A stretch of 64,000 bases of DNA from Haloarchaeobius sp. HME9146 (GCF_025399835.1 NZ_JAODVR010000002.1:62001-126000), one strand, 5' to 3'. Positions 1 through 8,747 are shown, counted from the stretch's first letter. Notes: generated from the sequence alone by a model not told the origin. Numbers and translations are program-made.

Positions 1-688
1 TGTCGCTGATGACACGGGAGAACTTCTGCCAGCTCATCGGCTCGGTCGCCCAGTTGTTGTTGTCCGGGTCGTAGCCAGCTTGCTCGACCAGGTCCTTGCG
101 GTAGTGGATGGTCGGGACGTCGGTGAACAGCGGGATGCCGTACAGGTCGCCGTCCATCGTGGCTGTCGCGACGCTGGCCTCGAAGTAGTCGCTCTTGACC
201 TTCTCCGTGATCTCGGACGGGACGGACTTGCTCAGGTTCTGGAGCTGGCCGCGGACGACGAACGGAATCATCCAGCCGTTGTCCATCATCATGATGGTCG
301 GCTTCTGCTGACCGGCCGAGAGGATGTTCTTGTACTTCGCCTTCCGGTCACCCGTGGTGAACGAGCCGGCGATGACTTCGAGAGTGATGTTTTCCGGCAG
401 GCCGTTCTCGTGGAGGATCTTGTTGATCTCTCCTTCGACCTTCTTGAAGTTAGAGTCACCCGCGAACTGGACGGTGATATCCTCCGTCGGAGCTTCCGTG
501 CTGATCTGGGTCTCGGTGTCGGTGTCTTCGCCACCGCCACCACCACTGTTATCGCCTCCGTTGTCGTTGCTCGAGACACAGCCGGCGAGTCCAACTCCCA
601 CACCGGACGCGCCAGCGACCTTCACGAACGAACGACGGCTAACTTTCCGTGCGCTTCTTCGACTCCCTTGCGAACCATTCGCAGGCAT
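1..688 (-). CDS. ABC transporter extracellular solute-binding lipoprotein, sugar type (N-terminal part)
   Basis: Only the first 229 residues are inside the window; the gene runs off the left edge. The start has a Tat motif (SRRSF, residues 17-21), a hydrophobic stretch and a lipobox ending GLAGC (Cys37), then a Gly/Asp-rich linker. This is the usual architecture of haloarchaeal substrate-binding lipoproteins that fold outside the membrane. The mature part (ITVQFAG, then DGDLYGIPLFTDVPTIHYRKDL) resembles family 1 sugar-binding proteins, which capture mono- or oligosaccharides for a CUT1-type importer. The ATG at 688 is supported by a TATA-like box 24 bases upstream. The TrmB-family regulator gene immediately upstream on the same strand fits control of a sugar importer. 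The substrate cannot be told from this fragment. Confidence 0.85.
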   Translation of the reverse strand, partial: MPANGSQGSRRSARKVSRRSFVKVAGASGVGVGLAGCVSSNDNGGDNSGGGGGEDTDTETQISTEAPTEDITVQFAGDSNFKKVEGEINKILHENGLPENITLEVIAGSFTTGDRKAKYKNILSAGQQKPTIMMMDNGWMIPFVVRGQLQNLSKSVPSEITEKVKSDYFEASVATATMDGDLYGIPLFTDVPTIHYRKDLVEQAGYDPDNNNWATEPMSWQKFSRVISD

Positions 689-711
689 AAGCCTACGTTT
701 ATGGCCTTTGG

Positions 712-719
712 ATTTATAG
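712..719 (-). promoter_or_regulatory. TATA box of the sugar-binding lipoprotein gene
   Basis: On the minus strand the box reads CTATAAAT and lies 24-31 bases before the ATG at 688. This spacing fits a leaderless archaeal transcript. An A/T-rich stretch continues to about 850. Confidence 0.6.
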
Positions 720-867
720 ATAACGTGGATACAACAGGCGTTGTAGTCCTATAGATGACAGGTTATCGGCTCTCGTATCTCCTACCTATAACGTTCGCGC
801 ACGCGAGGCTTTCCGAAAACACTCGACGGTTTGCTAGAATATCCGATACATTAGTTTGAACGACGAT

Positions 868-1947
868 TCAGCGCGAAATCTCGGTCATCGTCAGCCGAAT
901 CCCCTCGATATCCTCGAGCATCGCACCCTCACCGCCGACGGTGATCTCGCCCTCGCTGGTCTCGACGGTGATCGACGCGCGTCCCGCCAGCTGGGCTAAC
1001 GGAATCTCCTTTGCACCGACGTAGTCATCACCCTCGTAGTAGACGTCTGTGAGGTCGCCTTCCAGTATCCGTTCCTCACCAGACGAGACGTCCTTGCCGA
1101 GCACACGGACGCCGACGGTCGCCCCATCGAGCAAGAGCGGTTCCACGTCGCGGATGAACTCGCGAACGTCGACGTACTCGATGGGCGGCTCGTCGTTCCG
1201 GGCGGTGTAGATCTCGTCACAGATCTCCCACAGACAGCCGACGTAGTACCAGTGGAACACGTACTCGTGCATCCGGTCGTCGACGAGGACGCCGTACTCG
1301 TTCAGGGCGTCCTCGTGGGGGCCGAAACACGCCTTGCGCCGGTCGATGAGCGCGACGAACGGTGAGGGAATCGGTCGGTGGCGGGCCTCGGTCGTCGTCT
1401 TCGCGAGTCGCTCCTCGGCGGGGAGTTCGTACTCCTCGTCCGGAGCCGTGTAGATGGAGAGCTGGATGTAGACGCCGCGTTCGAGCGCCTCGGCGAGGGC
1501 ACCCTCGAGCTGCTCGTACTGTTCGAGGCTGGCCGAGAGCTGTATCTGGTTCTCGGCCTCCTCGATGAACAGTCGCGCGCGGTCGACGACGGTCTCGAAC
1601 CGCTTCACGATGCTCGCCGCGTGGCGGTCCAGTTCGGGCTGTTCCCACCGGTCCTCTATCTCGTCGGCGGCCTGCTCGAAGCGAGAGGCACGGCTCTGGA
1701 GGTCTTCGAGCACGTCCGCCGGGCTGTGCGCACGTGCCCGCATCGTGTCTTGCTCGTACGTCTCGACGTAGCCTCGGTCTTCGAGCGACCGGACCACGTC
1801 GTAGATTCGCGGATCCGGAACGTCGCTCGCCTCGACCAGCTCGCGTGCAGACGCCGTCCCGAGCTCGAGCAGGGCCACGTACGCCTTCGACTGGTACGGT
1901 GAGAGTCCCGCTTCCTGCAGGACTTCACGTAACTCGTCGGAGTTCAT
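868..1947 (-). CDS. TrmB-family sugar-responsive transcriptional regulator
   Basis: A 359-residue protein with the three-part TrmB layout. An N-terminal winged helix-turn-helix (about residues 5-75; LSPYQSKAYVALLELG, then a recognition helix near DPRIYDVVRSLEDRGYV) is followed by a short coiled-coil (about 80-115), an effector-binding domain (about 110-260) and a beta-rich C-terminal domain. Family members bind sugars and repress or activate sugar transport and glycolytic genes. The start at 1947 is chosen over an upstream in-frame start at 2064 because a TATA-like box lies 25 bases before it and the winged helix begins within a few residues. It lies upstream of, and in the same direction as, the solute-binding protein, which it probably regulates. 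The ligand is unknown. Confidence 0.88.
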   Translation of the reverse strand: MNSDELREVLQEAGLSPYQSKAYVALLELGTASARELVEASDVPDPRIYDVVRSLEDRGYVETYEQDTMRARAHSPADVLEDLQSRASRFEQAADEIEDRWEQPELDRHAASIVKRFETVVDRARLFIEEAENQIQLSASLEQYEQLEGALAEALERGVYIQLSIYTAPDEEYELPAEERLAKTTTEARHRPIPSPFVALIDRRKACFGPHEDALNEYGVLVDDRMHEYVFHWYYVGCLWEICDEIYTARNDEPPIEYVDVREFIRDVEPLLLDGATVGVRVLGKDVSSGEERILEGDLTDVYYEGDDYVGAKEIPLAQLAGRASITVETSEGEITVGGEGAMLEDIEGIRLTMTEISR

Positions 1948-1971
1948 ACCTGAAACGGTGGGGAAACAGGG

Positions 1972-1979
1972 AGAAAAAC
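1972..1979 (-). promoter_or_regulatory. TATA-like box of the TrmB-family gene
   Basis: Minus-strand GTTTTTCT about 25-32 bases before the ATG at 1947; it supports the shorter start and a leaderless transcript. Confidence 0.45.
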
Positions 1980-2054
1980 CTTCTCTCCGCGGCGACGTGT
2001 CGTGTGCTGTCGCGGACGACAGACCTTTGTCGTGCGCCACGTGACCATCTGGCG

Positions 2055-2873
2055 ATGAGTACACTGGACCGGTTCCGGAACCCTGCGTACACGGGTGAGT
2101 CGCGTTGCTGGCCCTGTACGGTCGTCAACGTGGTCCTCGTCGGGGGCGTGGTCGCTGGCGTCGCGCTGCTGGACTACCCGGTCGTCGCGGCGGCTGTCGG
2201 CCTCGTCGGCCTGCTCGCGATCTGGGCCCGTGGGTACGTCGTTCCCTACACCCCCAGATTCGCGCCACCGCTGGTCGCCGCGCTGCCGTTGCCCGGCGAC
2301 CCGTTCCACGCCGACGGCGGGGCGGAAGTCCCTGCAGAGGATGGGTCGCTCGGGAGCGACGAAATCGACGGTGAGACGGTCCTGACGCGGCTGGTCGAGG
2401 TCGGCGTCGTCGTCCCCGAGGGCGAGGACCTCATGCTCTCCGAGGAGTTCCACGCTGCCTGGCACGACCGGATGGAGCAGCATCAGGACGATTCGGCCGA
2501 AGAACTGGCTGCCGTCGTCCGCGACCTCCTGCCCGACGCCTCAGTTTCGGTCGAAGATGGTGCCCGTGGTCCCTACGTCGTGGTCTCGGCTGGTGACACG
2601 GCGAGCCTCTCCGACGCCTGGTTGACCCGGCCGGTCGCCATCGCGGAGGTCGCGGCCGTGGAAGCGCTCGCTGACACGGGACTCGACGAACAGACCCGGC
2701 TGGCGGCCGCGGAACCGCTCCGGACGTTCCTCGACGTGTGTCCGGACTGCGGTGGTGCCGTGGAAGTCACGACCACCGTCGAGTGCTGTGGGGGCAGCGC
2801 CGGGGCGACCGACCCCGACGAGGTGCTGGCCTGTACCGAGTGCGACACGCGACTGTTCACGTTCCCGGGGTAG
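2055..2873 (+). CDS. Membrane protein with C-terminal zinc-ribbon-like cysteines, unknown function
   Basis: A 272-residue protein I cannot assign to a named family. Two hydrophobic helices (about residues 22-39 and 42-58) anchor the N-terminus, and a short Cys pair (CWPC) precedes the first. The central part is acidic and globular. The C-terminus carries CPDC, ECC and CTEC within about 45 residues, which looks like a zinc ribbon or rubredoxin-like knuckle. ATG 2055 is chosen because the membrane helices then begin at residue 22; the in-frame extension upstream overlaps the divergent TrmB gene and is Arg-rich, as expected of antisense reading. Orientation is away from TrmB with a 107-base spacer. 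Confidence 0.75.
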   Translation: MSTLDRFRNPAYTGESRCWPCTVVNVVLVGGVVAGVALLDYPVVAAAVGLVGLLAIWARGYVVPYTPRFAPPLVAALPLPGDPFHADGGAEVPAEDGSLGSDEIDGETVLTRLVEVGVVVPEGEDLMLSEEFHAAWHDRMEQHQDDSAEELAAVVRDLLPDASVSVEDGARGPYVVVSAGDTASLSDAWLTRPVAIAEVAAVEALADTGLDEQTRLAAAEPLRTFLDVCPDCGGAVEVTTTVECCGGSAGATDPDEVLACTECDTRLFTFPG

Positions 2874-2886
2874 TTCGATTCGGCGG

Positions 2887-3294
2887 TCAGGCACCGAGTG
2901 GCCCGCCCGCTGCTTCTGCAGAATCCCAGATGACGTTCGCCCGGTACACTGCCTCCTCGAACACTGCGGGCGTGCTGGCTCGACCCTCCAGGGTTTCCAG
3001 AAACGCCTCCTCTCGGCCGGTGTGCGCCACGATTCGGTCGGCGACGTCTTGGAGCCCCTCGACATCGTCACGGCTACAGCCCATCACGCGTTCGTTCACG
3101 GCCTGCCTGAGGACTGCTCGCTCTCGTTCGGAGAGCGGCTTGGAATCGAAGTTCAGCATTCGAGAGCTATCCACGTCGGTTGCCGGGCGTAGTTCGACTG
3201 CCAGTGCTACCCCGCGACAGTCGTCCGAGGCGAGGCACCCCGCGGAGACCGTTCCGAGCGAGACAACCGTTGCGAGGAGGGCTCGACGGTTCAC
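2887..3294 (-). CDS. Small exported lipoprotein, unknown function
   Basis: A 135-residue protein with a short signal peptide (MNRRALLATVV) and a lipobox ending SAGC (Cys20). The mature domain has two further cysteines close together (Cys20 and the C of SDDC near residue 26) and one near position 70. It starts with GTG at 3294; no closer ATG gives a signal peptide. It faces the preceding zinc-ribbon gene tail to tail with 13 bases between stops. No recognised domain. Confidence 0.7.
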   Translation of the reverse strand: MNRRALLATVVSLGTVSAGCLASDDCRGVALAVELRPATDVDSSRMLNFDSKPLSERERAVLRQAVNERVMGCSRDDVEGLQDVADRIVAHTGREEAFLETLEGRASTPAVFEEAVYRANVIWDSAEAAGGPLGA

Positions 3295-3428
3295 ACCGTC
3301 AGGTAGTCAATTATCTGGCAAGTGTCTTCTGGAGGGAGGGACCGGGGTCCGCGGTTGTCACGGATTGCTTCTCCCCAGTCCAGGTGGTCGTGGTCGATAC
3401 TGGCCGAGAAGGGCGGGTCGCTGTCGGT

Positions 3429-3878
3429 TCAATCGGAGCGCACGAACGTCACCGGACACGGCGCGTTCAGCATGACCTCCTGGGCGGTCGACCCGAAGAC
3501 GGCCTTCCCGGTCGGGGAGCGCTTGCGCCCACCGACGACGACCAGTTCCGCGTCTTCGGCTTCCGCGAGCCCGACGATCTCGTGGCCGTACTCACCGACG
3601 GCCCCGCGAATCTCGTAGTCGATACCGGCCTCCGAGAGGAGTGCTTCGACCTCCCGGACCGGGCTGTACTTCGCGGCGACGTCGTCGGGCGTGACCTCGG
3701 CGTCCTTGGAGATCGAGAGCTTCGCTTTCACCTCGTCGTACTCCTCCCACGTGAACACGTGGCCGAGGATGACGGTGGCGTCGCTGGGTGCGGCGATGTC
3801 GACGACGGTATCGGTGATCGATTCGATGCGTTCCTCGTCCCCTTGACCGAGGGCGAGCAGTACGGTGTCGAATGCCAT
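3429..3878 (-). CDS. Universal stress protein, UspA family
   Basis: 149 residues, the normal size of a single Usp domain. It begins with the first beta strand (MAFDTVLLALG) and ends with the ATP-loop region VVVGGRKRSP, then FGSTAQEV and the last strand APCPVTFVRSD. The family's G-2x-G-9x-G(S/T) nucleotide motif is present in slightly modified form (GGRKRSP...FGST), so ATP binding is possible but unproven. Usp proteins are cytoplasmic dimers induced by stress. A TATA-like box at 3902-3909 supports this start. Single-gene unit. Confidence 0.9.
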   Translation of the reverse strand: MAFDTVLLALGQGDEERIESITDTVVDIAAPSDATVILGHVFTWEEYDEVKAKLSISKDAEVTPDDVAAKYSPVREVEALLSEAGIDYEIRGAVGEYGHEIVGLAEAEDAELVVVGGRKRSPTGKAVFGSTAQEVMLNAPCPVTFVRSD

Positions 3879-3901
3879 TGTCTCGAGTCTCGCACCGCTC
3901 T

Positions 3902-3909
3902 GAGTTAAC
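3902..3909 (-). promoter_or_regulatory. TATA-like box of the UspA gene
   Basis: Minus-strand GTTAACTC 24-31 bases before the ATG at 3878, consistent with leaderless transcription. Confidence 0.45.
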
Positions 3910-3974
3910 TGCTTGGGATAATTTACTCGGTGTGTTGTGAATGTTTGTGCGAGTCTCGGGGGTCGCTCCCAGGG

Positions 3975-4619
3975 CTACTGTCCGCTCGTGCCTTCGACGA
4001 GCCGCTCCAGTTGTTCGGGCGGGACAGCCCCGCGTGCGGCGTAGTCATCGTACGCGAACGTCGGGACGCCGGTGATACCAGCACGCTGGGCGTTCTCGAA
4101 CTCCTCGTGGAGCTCGGCGCGAAGCGTCTCGTCGTCGATGGCCGAGCGAATCTCGTCGCCGTCGATTCCGGCCGCCTCGGCCAGTTCGACCAGGACATCC
4201 TCGTCACCGATGTCGCGACCCTCCTGCCAGAGGGCCTCGAAGATGGCCACGTCGAAGTCGAGCCACTGGTCGTTCGGATAGTGCTGTTTCACGTAGTAGG
4301 AGGCGATCTGGGCGTCGAGGGAGTCGACGTCGACCGCGAGGTCCAGCTCCATCTCGACGTCGTACCGTTCCTGCAGTCGGCGAACGCCCTGTTTCGCCTG
4401 ATCGTAGTACTCCTCGTCCTTGCCGTCGTCGACCGACGTGTCGATGGAGCCGTCGGGACGGCGCTTCTGGGACCGGAGGTCGAACGGCCGCCAGTCGATC
4501 TCGAGTGGCTCGTCTCGTGTCTCCTGGTAGCGCTTCAGCGACTCGCGTCCGAGGAAGCAGAACGGACAGACGTAGTCGGAGTAGACGGTGATACGCTCGT
4601 CGTTGGCAGCGTTGCTCAT
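3975..4619 (-). CDS. DsbA/FrnE-family thiol oxidoreductase
   Basis: A 214-residue cytoplasmic thioredoxin-fold protein. The active site is DYVCPFCFLG with Cys18-Pro-Phe-Cys21, followed by the WRPF and PEQL elements and the helical insertion typical of the FrnE / 2-hydroxychromene-2-carboxylate isomerase branch. A cis-proline segment (GITGVPTFAYDD) lies near residue 180. No signal peptide, so it acts inside the cell on disulfides or glutathione-like adducts. The ATG at 4619 has a strong TATA box (4643-4654) at leaderless spacing; longer in-frame starts (to 4718) would cross that box. Confidence 0.88.
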   Translation of the reverse strand: MSNAANDERITVYSDYVCPFCFLGRESLKRYQETRDEPLEIDWRPFDLRSQKRRPDGSIDTSVDDGKDEEYYDQAKQGVRRLQERYDVEMELDLAVDVDSLDAQIASYYVKQHYPNDQWLDFDVAIFEALWQEGRDIGDEDVLVELAEAAGIDGDEIRSAIDDETLRAELHEEFENAQRAGITGVPTFAYDDYAARGAVPPEQLERLVEGTSGQ

Positions 4620-4642
4620 ACGGCAACCCATCGGACCTGCAG

Positions 4643-4654
4643 GGATAAATAAAC
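4643..4654 (-). promoter_or_regulatory. TATA box of the DsbA-like gene
   Basis: Minus-strand GTTTATTTATCC, one of the best TATA matches in the window, 24-35 bases before the ATG at 4619. Confidence 0.65.
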
Positions 4655-4747
4655 GAGTCGCCTGTGGCGGTGTCGTGCACGAGCGAACACCCCTGGGACA
4701 CGGAGGTTTCTCGTGCATTCATCTGTCGTGGTGTCGTAGAAAGGAGC

Positions 4748-5101
4748 ATGGACACGGACGCCCCGTTCCCGGACCCACCGGTCGACCTCCCCGATGACGT
4801 GGTCGACGCGCTCCAGGCTCACGCCGACGAGCCCCACGTCGTCAGAGAGACCGTCCTCTACGCCCAGGAGCTACTGAACCGGTTGCACGAGCCCTCGCTC
4901 GACATCGAACCGCGGGGCGACGAGGAGATCCTGCGCGTCACCGAGCGACCGGGGTACACGGAGGTCGTCAAGCGGAACCACCCGGATTCGCCCGACGCGT
5001 ACCTGTACATCGTCACCAGGGAACCCCACCCGAGCGGGGAGAACCGCCTCAGGTGGAAGGTCATCGGGCGGGTCGACGTCGACGAGATGGAAGAAGAATA
5101 G
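4748..5101 (+). CDS. Conserved-looking acidic protein, unknown function
   Basis: A 117-residue soluble protein with no domain I can name. It is rich in Asp/Glu, has a Pro-rich start (PFPDPPVDLPDDVVDAL), and a central beta-rich segment (ILRVTERPGYTEVVKR, AYLYIVTREP, LRWKVIGRVDVDE). An AAGGAG-like sequence lies directly before the ATG but is too close for a normal Shine-Dalgarno. It is divergent from the DsbA-like gene and convergent with aIF2-beta (9-base gap). Confidence 0.7.
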   Translation: MDTDAPFPDPPVDLPDDVVDALQAHADEPHVVRETVLYAQELLNRLHEPSLDIEPRGDEEILRVTERPGYTEVVKRNHPDSPDAYLYIVTREPHPSGENRLRWKVIGRVDVDEMEEE

Positions 5102-5110
5102 GTCGCGAAC

Positions 5111-5722
5111 TCAGGCGAGTCGCGCGAAGCCGAGGTTGCCGGAGATGTTCTCGATGAGGACCGTTACGGTCTGGCCCTCCTTCGCGCCGGGCACGAAGAT
5201 GGTGTAGTTACCGCGTTCGGCGACACCGTCGCCCTTGCGGCCCGTGCCGGTGATCTTGACCTGGTAGGTCCGTCCCTCTTCGAGCTCGGGCTGGCGCTTG
5301 TTTTTGCCCTTGCTGGAGTTCTTCGAGACGGGCTGGAAGGCACCACAGGCCTCACAGCGCAGCATGTCGATGCCGTCCTCGCGGACGAGGCGGGTGTCCG
5401 GGAGGCCACACTCGCCACAGGTGACGTACTCGGCGACGTAGCTGTCGATGGCCGCGGTGAAGTCCGCGATGGTGAACGACCCGTTGTAGCGGGCCTGCTG
5501 GCCGTCGAACTGGCCGTTGGTACCGAGTTCGCGCTGGATGCTGCGGTGCATGTGCTCGGCGTCACGCGAGACCGCGTCTGCGATCGCGTTGAGATTTGTC
5601 AGGCGTGTGAATGCGCCGTCCGTCTCGCCCGCGGGGTCGGGAATCTTGAGGCGCTCGCCTGCTTCCTGGGGTCGGTCCGGGAGATCCGAGAACGCTCTGT
5701 CGAGGAGAGAGTCGTATTCCAT
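5111..5722 (-). CDS. eif2b: Translation initiation factor aIF2 subunit beta with C-terminal TRAM domain
   Basis: 203 residues. The N-terminal half matches archaeal aIF2-beta: an alpha/beta core and a C4 zinc ribbon with Cys102, Cys105, Cys123 and Cys126 (TCGEC...LRCEAC). The subunit is part of the aIF2 heterotrimer that delivers initiator Met-tRNA to the small ribosomal subunit. After a Lys-rich linker (about 134-148) there is a TRAM domain (about 150-203; GRTYQVKITGTGRKGDGVA ... GFARLA), a nucleic-acid-binding OB fold. This arrangement is known in haloarchaea. TATA-like box at 5744-5752. Confidence 0.92.
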   Translation of the reverse strand: MEYDSLLDRAFSDLPDRPQEAGERLKIPDPAGETDGAFTRLTNLNAIADAVSRDAEHMHRSIQRELGTNGQFDGQQARYNGSFTIADFTAAIDSYVAEYVTCGECGLPDTRLVREDGIDMLRCEACGAFQPVSKNSSKGKNKRQPELEEGRTYQVKITGTGRKGDGVAERGNYTIFVPGAKEGQTVTVLIENISGNLGFARLA

Positions 5723-5743
5723 GGGCGTAAGAAGTCGCGGGAA

Positions 5744-5752
5744 CGTTTAGAT
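5744..5752 (-). promoter_or_regulatory. TATA-like box of the aIF2-beta gene
   Basis: Minus-strand ATCTAAACG 22-30 bases before the ATG at 5722. Confidence 0.4.
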
Positions 5753-5807
5753 GTTGGGAAGCGCGTCCGACGGGACCGGGGTGGTCCGGGCTCGCGCCCG
5801 ATGCGAC

Positions 5808-6281
5808 TTAGCGCTCGAACTCCGGCGGCAACCCGGTGTGCCTGAGGCCGGACCAGTCGGTCACTTCGAACTGGTAGATATCGATGCCGAGGTCGCCACT
5901 CGTGATGGCGCGCTGGAACATCTCGGGCCGCCAGGCCGACTTCATCACGTCACCGAGGGCGCGCCACTCGGATTCTGGGACCTGGCTGAGCGTCCCGGTG
6001 AGCTGGACGCTCTCCCAGTTGAACGGTGAGTTCGTCTGATAGACCAGGAACTTGGCCGTCGTCGTCTTCTCTGTCAGTGCTCGCTTCTGGCTGTCCTTCC
6101 CGAGCAGGTAGGTGAAGTAAAGGTTCGTGTCACCGTCGTACCCGTAGGACATCGGGACGAGATAGGGCGCGTCGTCGGCCGGAAGGCCCAGGATACCCAT
6201 CCCCTCGCTGTTCAGGAAGTCGCGAATCTCGTCGTCCCCCATGGCGACCATCCCGAAGTCGCTGAGTTCGTCGATAGTCAT
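5808..6281 (-). CDS. Pyridoxamine 5'-phosphate oxidase-like FMN-binding protein
   Basis: A 157-residue split-barrel flavoprotein. The N-terminal helix (DDEIRDFLNSEGMGILGLPADDAPYLVPMSYGYD) and the strand pair NLYFTYLLG are typical of the PPOX / HugZ-like superfamily that binds FMN or F420. Haloarchaea have many paralogues; the substrate is unknown. The start at 6281 is preferred over the in-frame ATG at 6305 because a TATA-like CTTATGTG lies about 26 bases upstream of it and the longer form adds only MRTYLLGG. Single-gene unit. Confidence 0.82.
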   Translation of the reverse strand: MTIDELSDFGMVAMGDDEIRDFLNSEGMGILGLPADDAPYLVPMSYGYDGDTNLYFTYLLGKDSQKRALTEKTTTAKFLVYQTNSPFNWESVQLTGTLSQVPESEWRALGDVMKSAWRPEMFQRAITSGDLGIDIYQFEVTDWSGLRHTGLPPEFER

Positions 6282-6582
6282 ACCACCTAGAAGGTAGGTC
6301 CGCATTCACATAAGGAAAGCCACGATTTTCGAATCTGGGGAATCGACGCTCGATGTGTCCGTCGGCGTGTGATGCATTCTCTGAGGTGTCTGGTCAGTGC
6401 GTGGTCCTGTGGTCACCACGCGCCGGTTCCACGACTCGAACGAGCTCGCCCGAGCCTACCGAAAACATCACCTGCGAAGTACTCACTACCAGTCGATAAC
6501 AACCGGACCGAGCGCTTCGAACCCATCATCGGCCACTGCGAGCTGGCATCGACAAAAACCGGTTCGCCCCGGACCCGCGAAC

Positions 6583-8712
6583 TCACCGCGGTTCGAGGGT
6601 GTCTGTCTCCGTGTCGGCTGCCGACTCCACGTACTCGGTCAGTATCTTGCCCTGGGCTTTCCGGAGGTGGCTGTGGAAGGTCGAGGGGGCGATGTCCATC
6701 GCCTCGGCGACCTCCTCGGCCGTGCTGTCCCGCGGCCACTCGAAGTAGCCGGCGTTGTAGGCGGCCGCGACGGCCTCCTCCTGTCGCCCGGTGAGGTCCG
6801 CCTCGAACTGGGTCGTCGCCGGCTCAGTGGCGGGCGACCGCTCCTGTTTGGCCAGGAGCGATACCGTCCCCACGGCCTCCGAGAGCGCATCGGTCAGTGC
6901 CCGAACGTCGTTCCCGCTGCCGGTTTCGACGACGAGTTCGAGCGTCCCGTTCGCGGCGGTCGCGTCGTGGACGTTCGCACCCCGTGCCATCACGATTGGC
7001 AAAGGGGAGCCGTCGTGGAGGCGCAACTCCAGCGTGTCGCGGTTCGGGACCTGCCGGATCTCGTCGACCTCGGTCGCGTTCTCGAGTGCAGCCACGACCG
7101 ATGCCACGTCCCCCTCCTCGACGGTGACGTAGAGCAGCAGGTCGTCGAGAGCGACCGGGACCGTTCCATTGACCGTCAGCCGACAGTCACAGTCGGCGCT
7201 CACGCGGGCGAGCACCGACGACGATGCGGGGAACTGGTAGGTGAGTTCGACGACGGTGTCCGCCAGGAGGGTCTGGCGGGTCTCGATGGCGTTCAGCGCC
7301 ATACCGATGCTCTGTGCCAGCTCTTCGAGCGTCGCGAGTTCGCGGTCGCCGAAGGCGTCCTCCCGCTGGGTCTCGACGACCAGCGTCCCGTACGTGGTGG
7401 TCCCGAACGGGAGCGGGAGTCGCGCGGCGACTACGGGGCCATCGTCGCCGGAGTCGGTCGTCACCGACGGGTCTTCGGGGCGGCCTTCAGTTGGGCGGTC
7501 CGCGTCGACGTACGCATCGGTGTACCAGTCACTCGTCGCGAGTCTGCTCGTCGCCCCGTCGAGGAGGTCCTCGGCGGTCCTGGCACTCACGAGTATCTGG
7601 AGGACGCCGCGAATCGCGGTGTTGATCGCGTCGAGTTCGAGCAGTTCCGCGCGCTGGGACGCCAGTTCTGTCTGGCGACGTTCCAGTTCCCGGAGGTTAC
7701 GCTCTCGCTCCGTGACGTCGTGGAGGGTGTAGGCAACCCCTACCGGCCGCTCCTCGGCGTCTTCGACGGTTGCCGCCGCGACCTCGAACTCGCGGTCACC
7801 GATGGTCTGCAGCGACTGTTCGGCTCCCGGCTCTGGGACCGTCGGCAGCAGGTCGTCGATGGAGTTTCCGACCATGCCAGTTGGCTTATTGAACACCCTC
7901 TCCGCCTCCTCGTTGGCGGTGACGACTGCGCCGTCGCGGTCGGTGATGACGACGGCGTCGTGGATGTTCGAGAGGACCGAGTACCGGCCGAGCTGGAGGA
8001 CGGCAGGCGACCGTTCGAACAGGTCCTCTCCGGAGATGGCGGCCGCGAACGCCAACCCGGTGATGCTGAACGCGTACGGGGTCATGTCGAACCCTCGGAA
8101 CGGTGCGTACCCGAGGACAGAGAGGAGGTTGGCGATGAGAGGGGCGGCCACGCCGACGAAGACCAGGGCCGTCGGCATCGAGAACAGGTCACCGGTCCGG
8201 CGAATCGCGAACAACAGGAGGAACGTTCCGCCTCCCACGAGGAGGTAGGTGTAGAGGAGGTGAACCCAGTACCATGGGCCGACATCCTGCTCGGCGATGG
8301 TGAGCGAGTAGACGACGTTGTAGTCGGTGTCCATCCAGATGAGTGGGTGCCACGGACTCGTCCACACCAGCAGCAGTGTCACACCGGGGACGATGAGCAG
8401 TCCTGCGAGGATGGACGGGTTGGCGAGTTCGTCGAACCCCGTGTACTCCGCGAAGAAGAGCAGGACGAAAACCGGGGCGAAGGCGATGCCGAACCACTGG
8501 AACTGCTCCCAGAAGAAGCGAAGCTGGGGGGCGTCGGTGAGGAGTGCCACCGCGTAGCCGCCGCTCCAGACCCCCGTCGACACCATCATCCCCACGAACG
8601 GCTTCGCCGCGGGCCGCTCCTTGACGCGCCACCCGACGACCGCGAGCCACCCCGAGAGGAGCATCGAGACGCCGAGCAGGGTGACGTGCAGGGCTGGTAC
8701 CACCCCGACCAT
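6583..8712 (-). CDS. Membrane-bound sensor/regulator: 7TM - PAS - GAF - bacterio-opsin-activator HTH-10
   Basis: A 709-residue one-component regulator. Residues about 1-220 hold seven membrane helices of the histidine-kinase-7TM type. A PAS domain (about 225-345; GRYSVLSNIHDAVVITDRDG) and a GAF domain (about 370-500; ATSRLATSDWYTD ... ETRQTLLADT) follow, then a bacterioopsin-activator-associated domain and a C-terminal HTH-10 (about 650-700; TGRQEEAVAAAYNAGYFEWP, AMDIAPSTFHSHLRKAQ). There is no kinase domain, so signal sensing at the membrane and DNA binding sit in one chain. ATG 8712 is chosen over GTG 8724 because a TATA-like box lies 27 bases before it. The target genes and signal are unknown. 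Confidence 0.88.
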   Translation of the reverse strand: MVGVVPALHVTLLGVSMLLSGWLAVVGWRVKERPAAKPFVGMMVSTGVWSGGYAVALLTDAPQLRFFWEQFQWFGIAFAPVFVLLFFAEYTGFDELANPSILAGLLIVPGVTLLLVWTSPWHPLIWMDTDYNVVYSLTIAEQDVGPWYWVHLLYTYLLVGGGTFLLLFAIRRTGDLFSMPTALVFVGVAAPLIANLLSVLGYAPFRGFDMTPYAFSITGLAFAAAISGEDLFERSPAVLQLGRYSVLSNIHDAVVITDRDGAVVTANEEAERVFNKPTGMVGNSIDDLLPTVPEPGAEQSLQTIGDREFEVAAATVEDAEERPVGVAYTLHDVTERERNLRELERRQTELASQRAELLELDAINTAIRGVLQILVSARTAEDLLDGATSRLATSDWYTDAYVDADRPTEGRPEDPSVTTDSGDDGPVVAARLPLPFGTTTYGTLVVETQREDAFGDRELATLEELAQSIGMALNAIETRQTLLADTVVELTYQFPASSSVLARVSADCDCRLTVNGTVPVALDDLLLYVTVEEGDVASVVAALENATEVDEIRQVPNRDTLELRLHDGSPLPIVMARGANVHDATAANGTLELVVETGSGNDVRALTDALSEAVGTVSLLAKQERSPATEPATTQFEADLTGRQEEAVAAAYNAGYFEWPRDSTAEEVAEAMDIAPSTFHSHLRKAQGKILTEYVESAADTETDTLEPR

Positions 8713-8738
8713 AGTTGTCACCACGATAGCAGCCGAGT

Positions 8739-8747
8739 GTAATTATT
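8739..8747 (-). promoter_or_regulatory. TATA-like box of the 7TM-HTH10 regulator
   Basis: Minus-strand AATAATTAC 27-35 bases upstream of the ATG at 8712. Confidence 0.5.

Noticed and set aside
6397-8742. A 781-codon plus-strand open frame antisense to the 7TM-HTH10 gene
   Set aside because: Its product is His/Arg/Glu-rich without domains; the minus strand encodes clear 7TM, PAS, GAF and HTH-10 segments. Long antisense frames are expected in GC-rich DNA.
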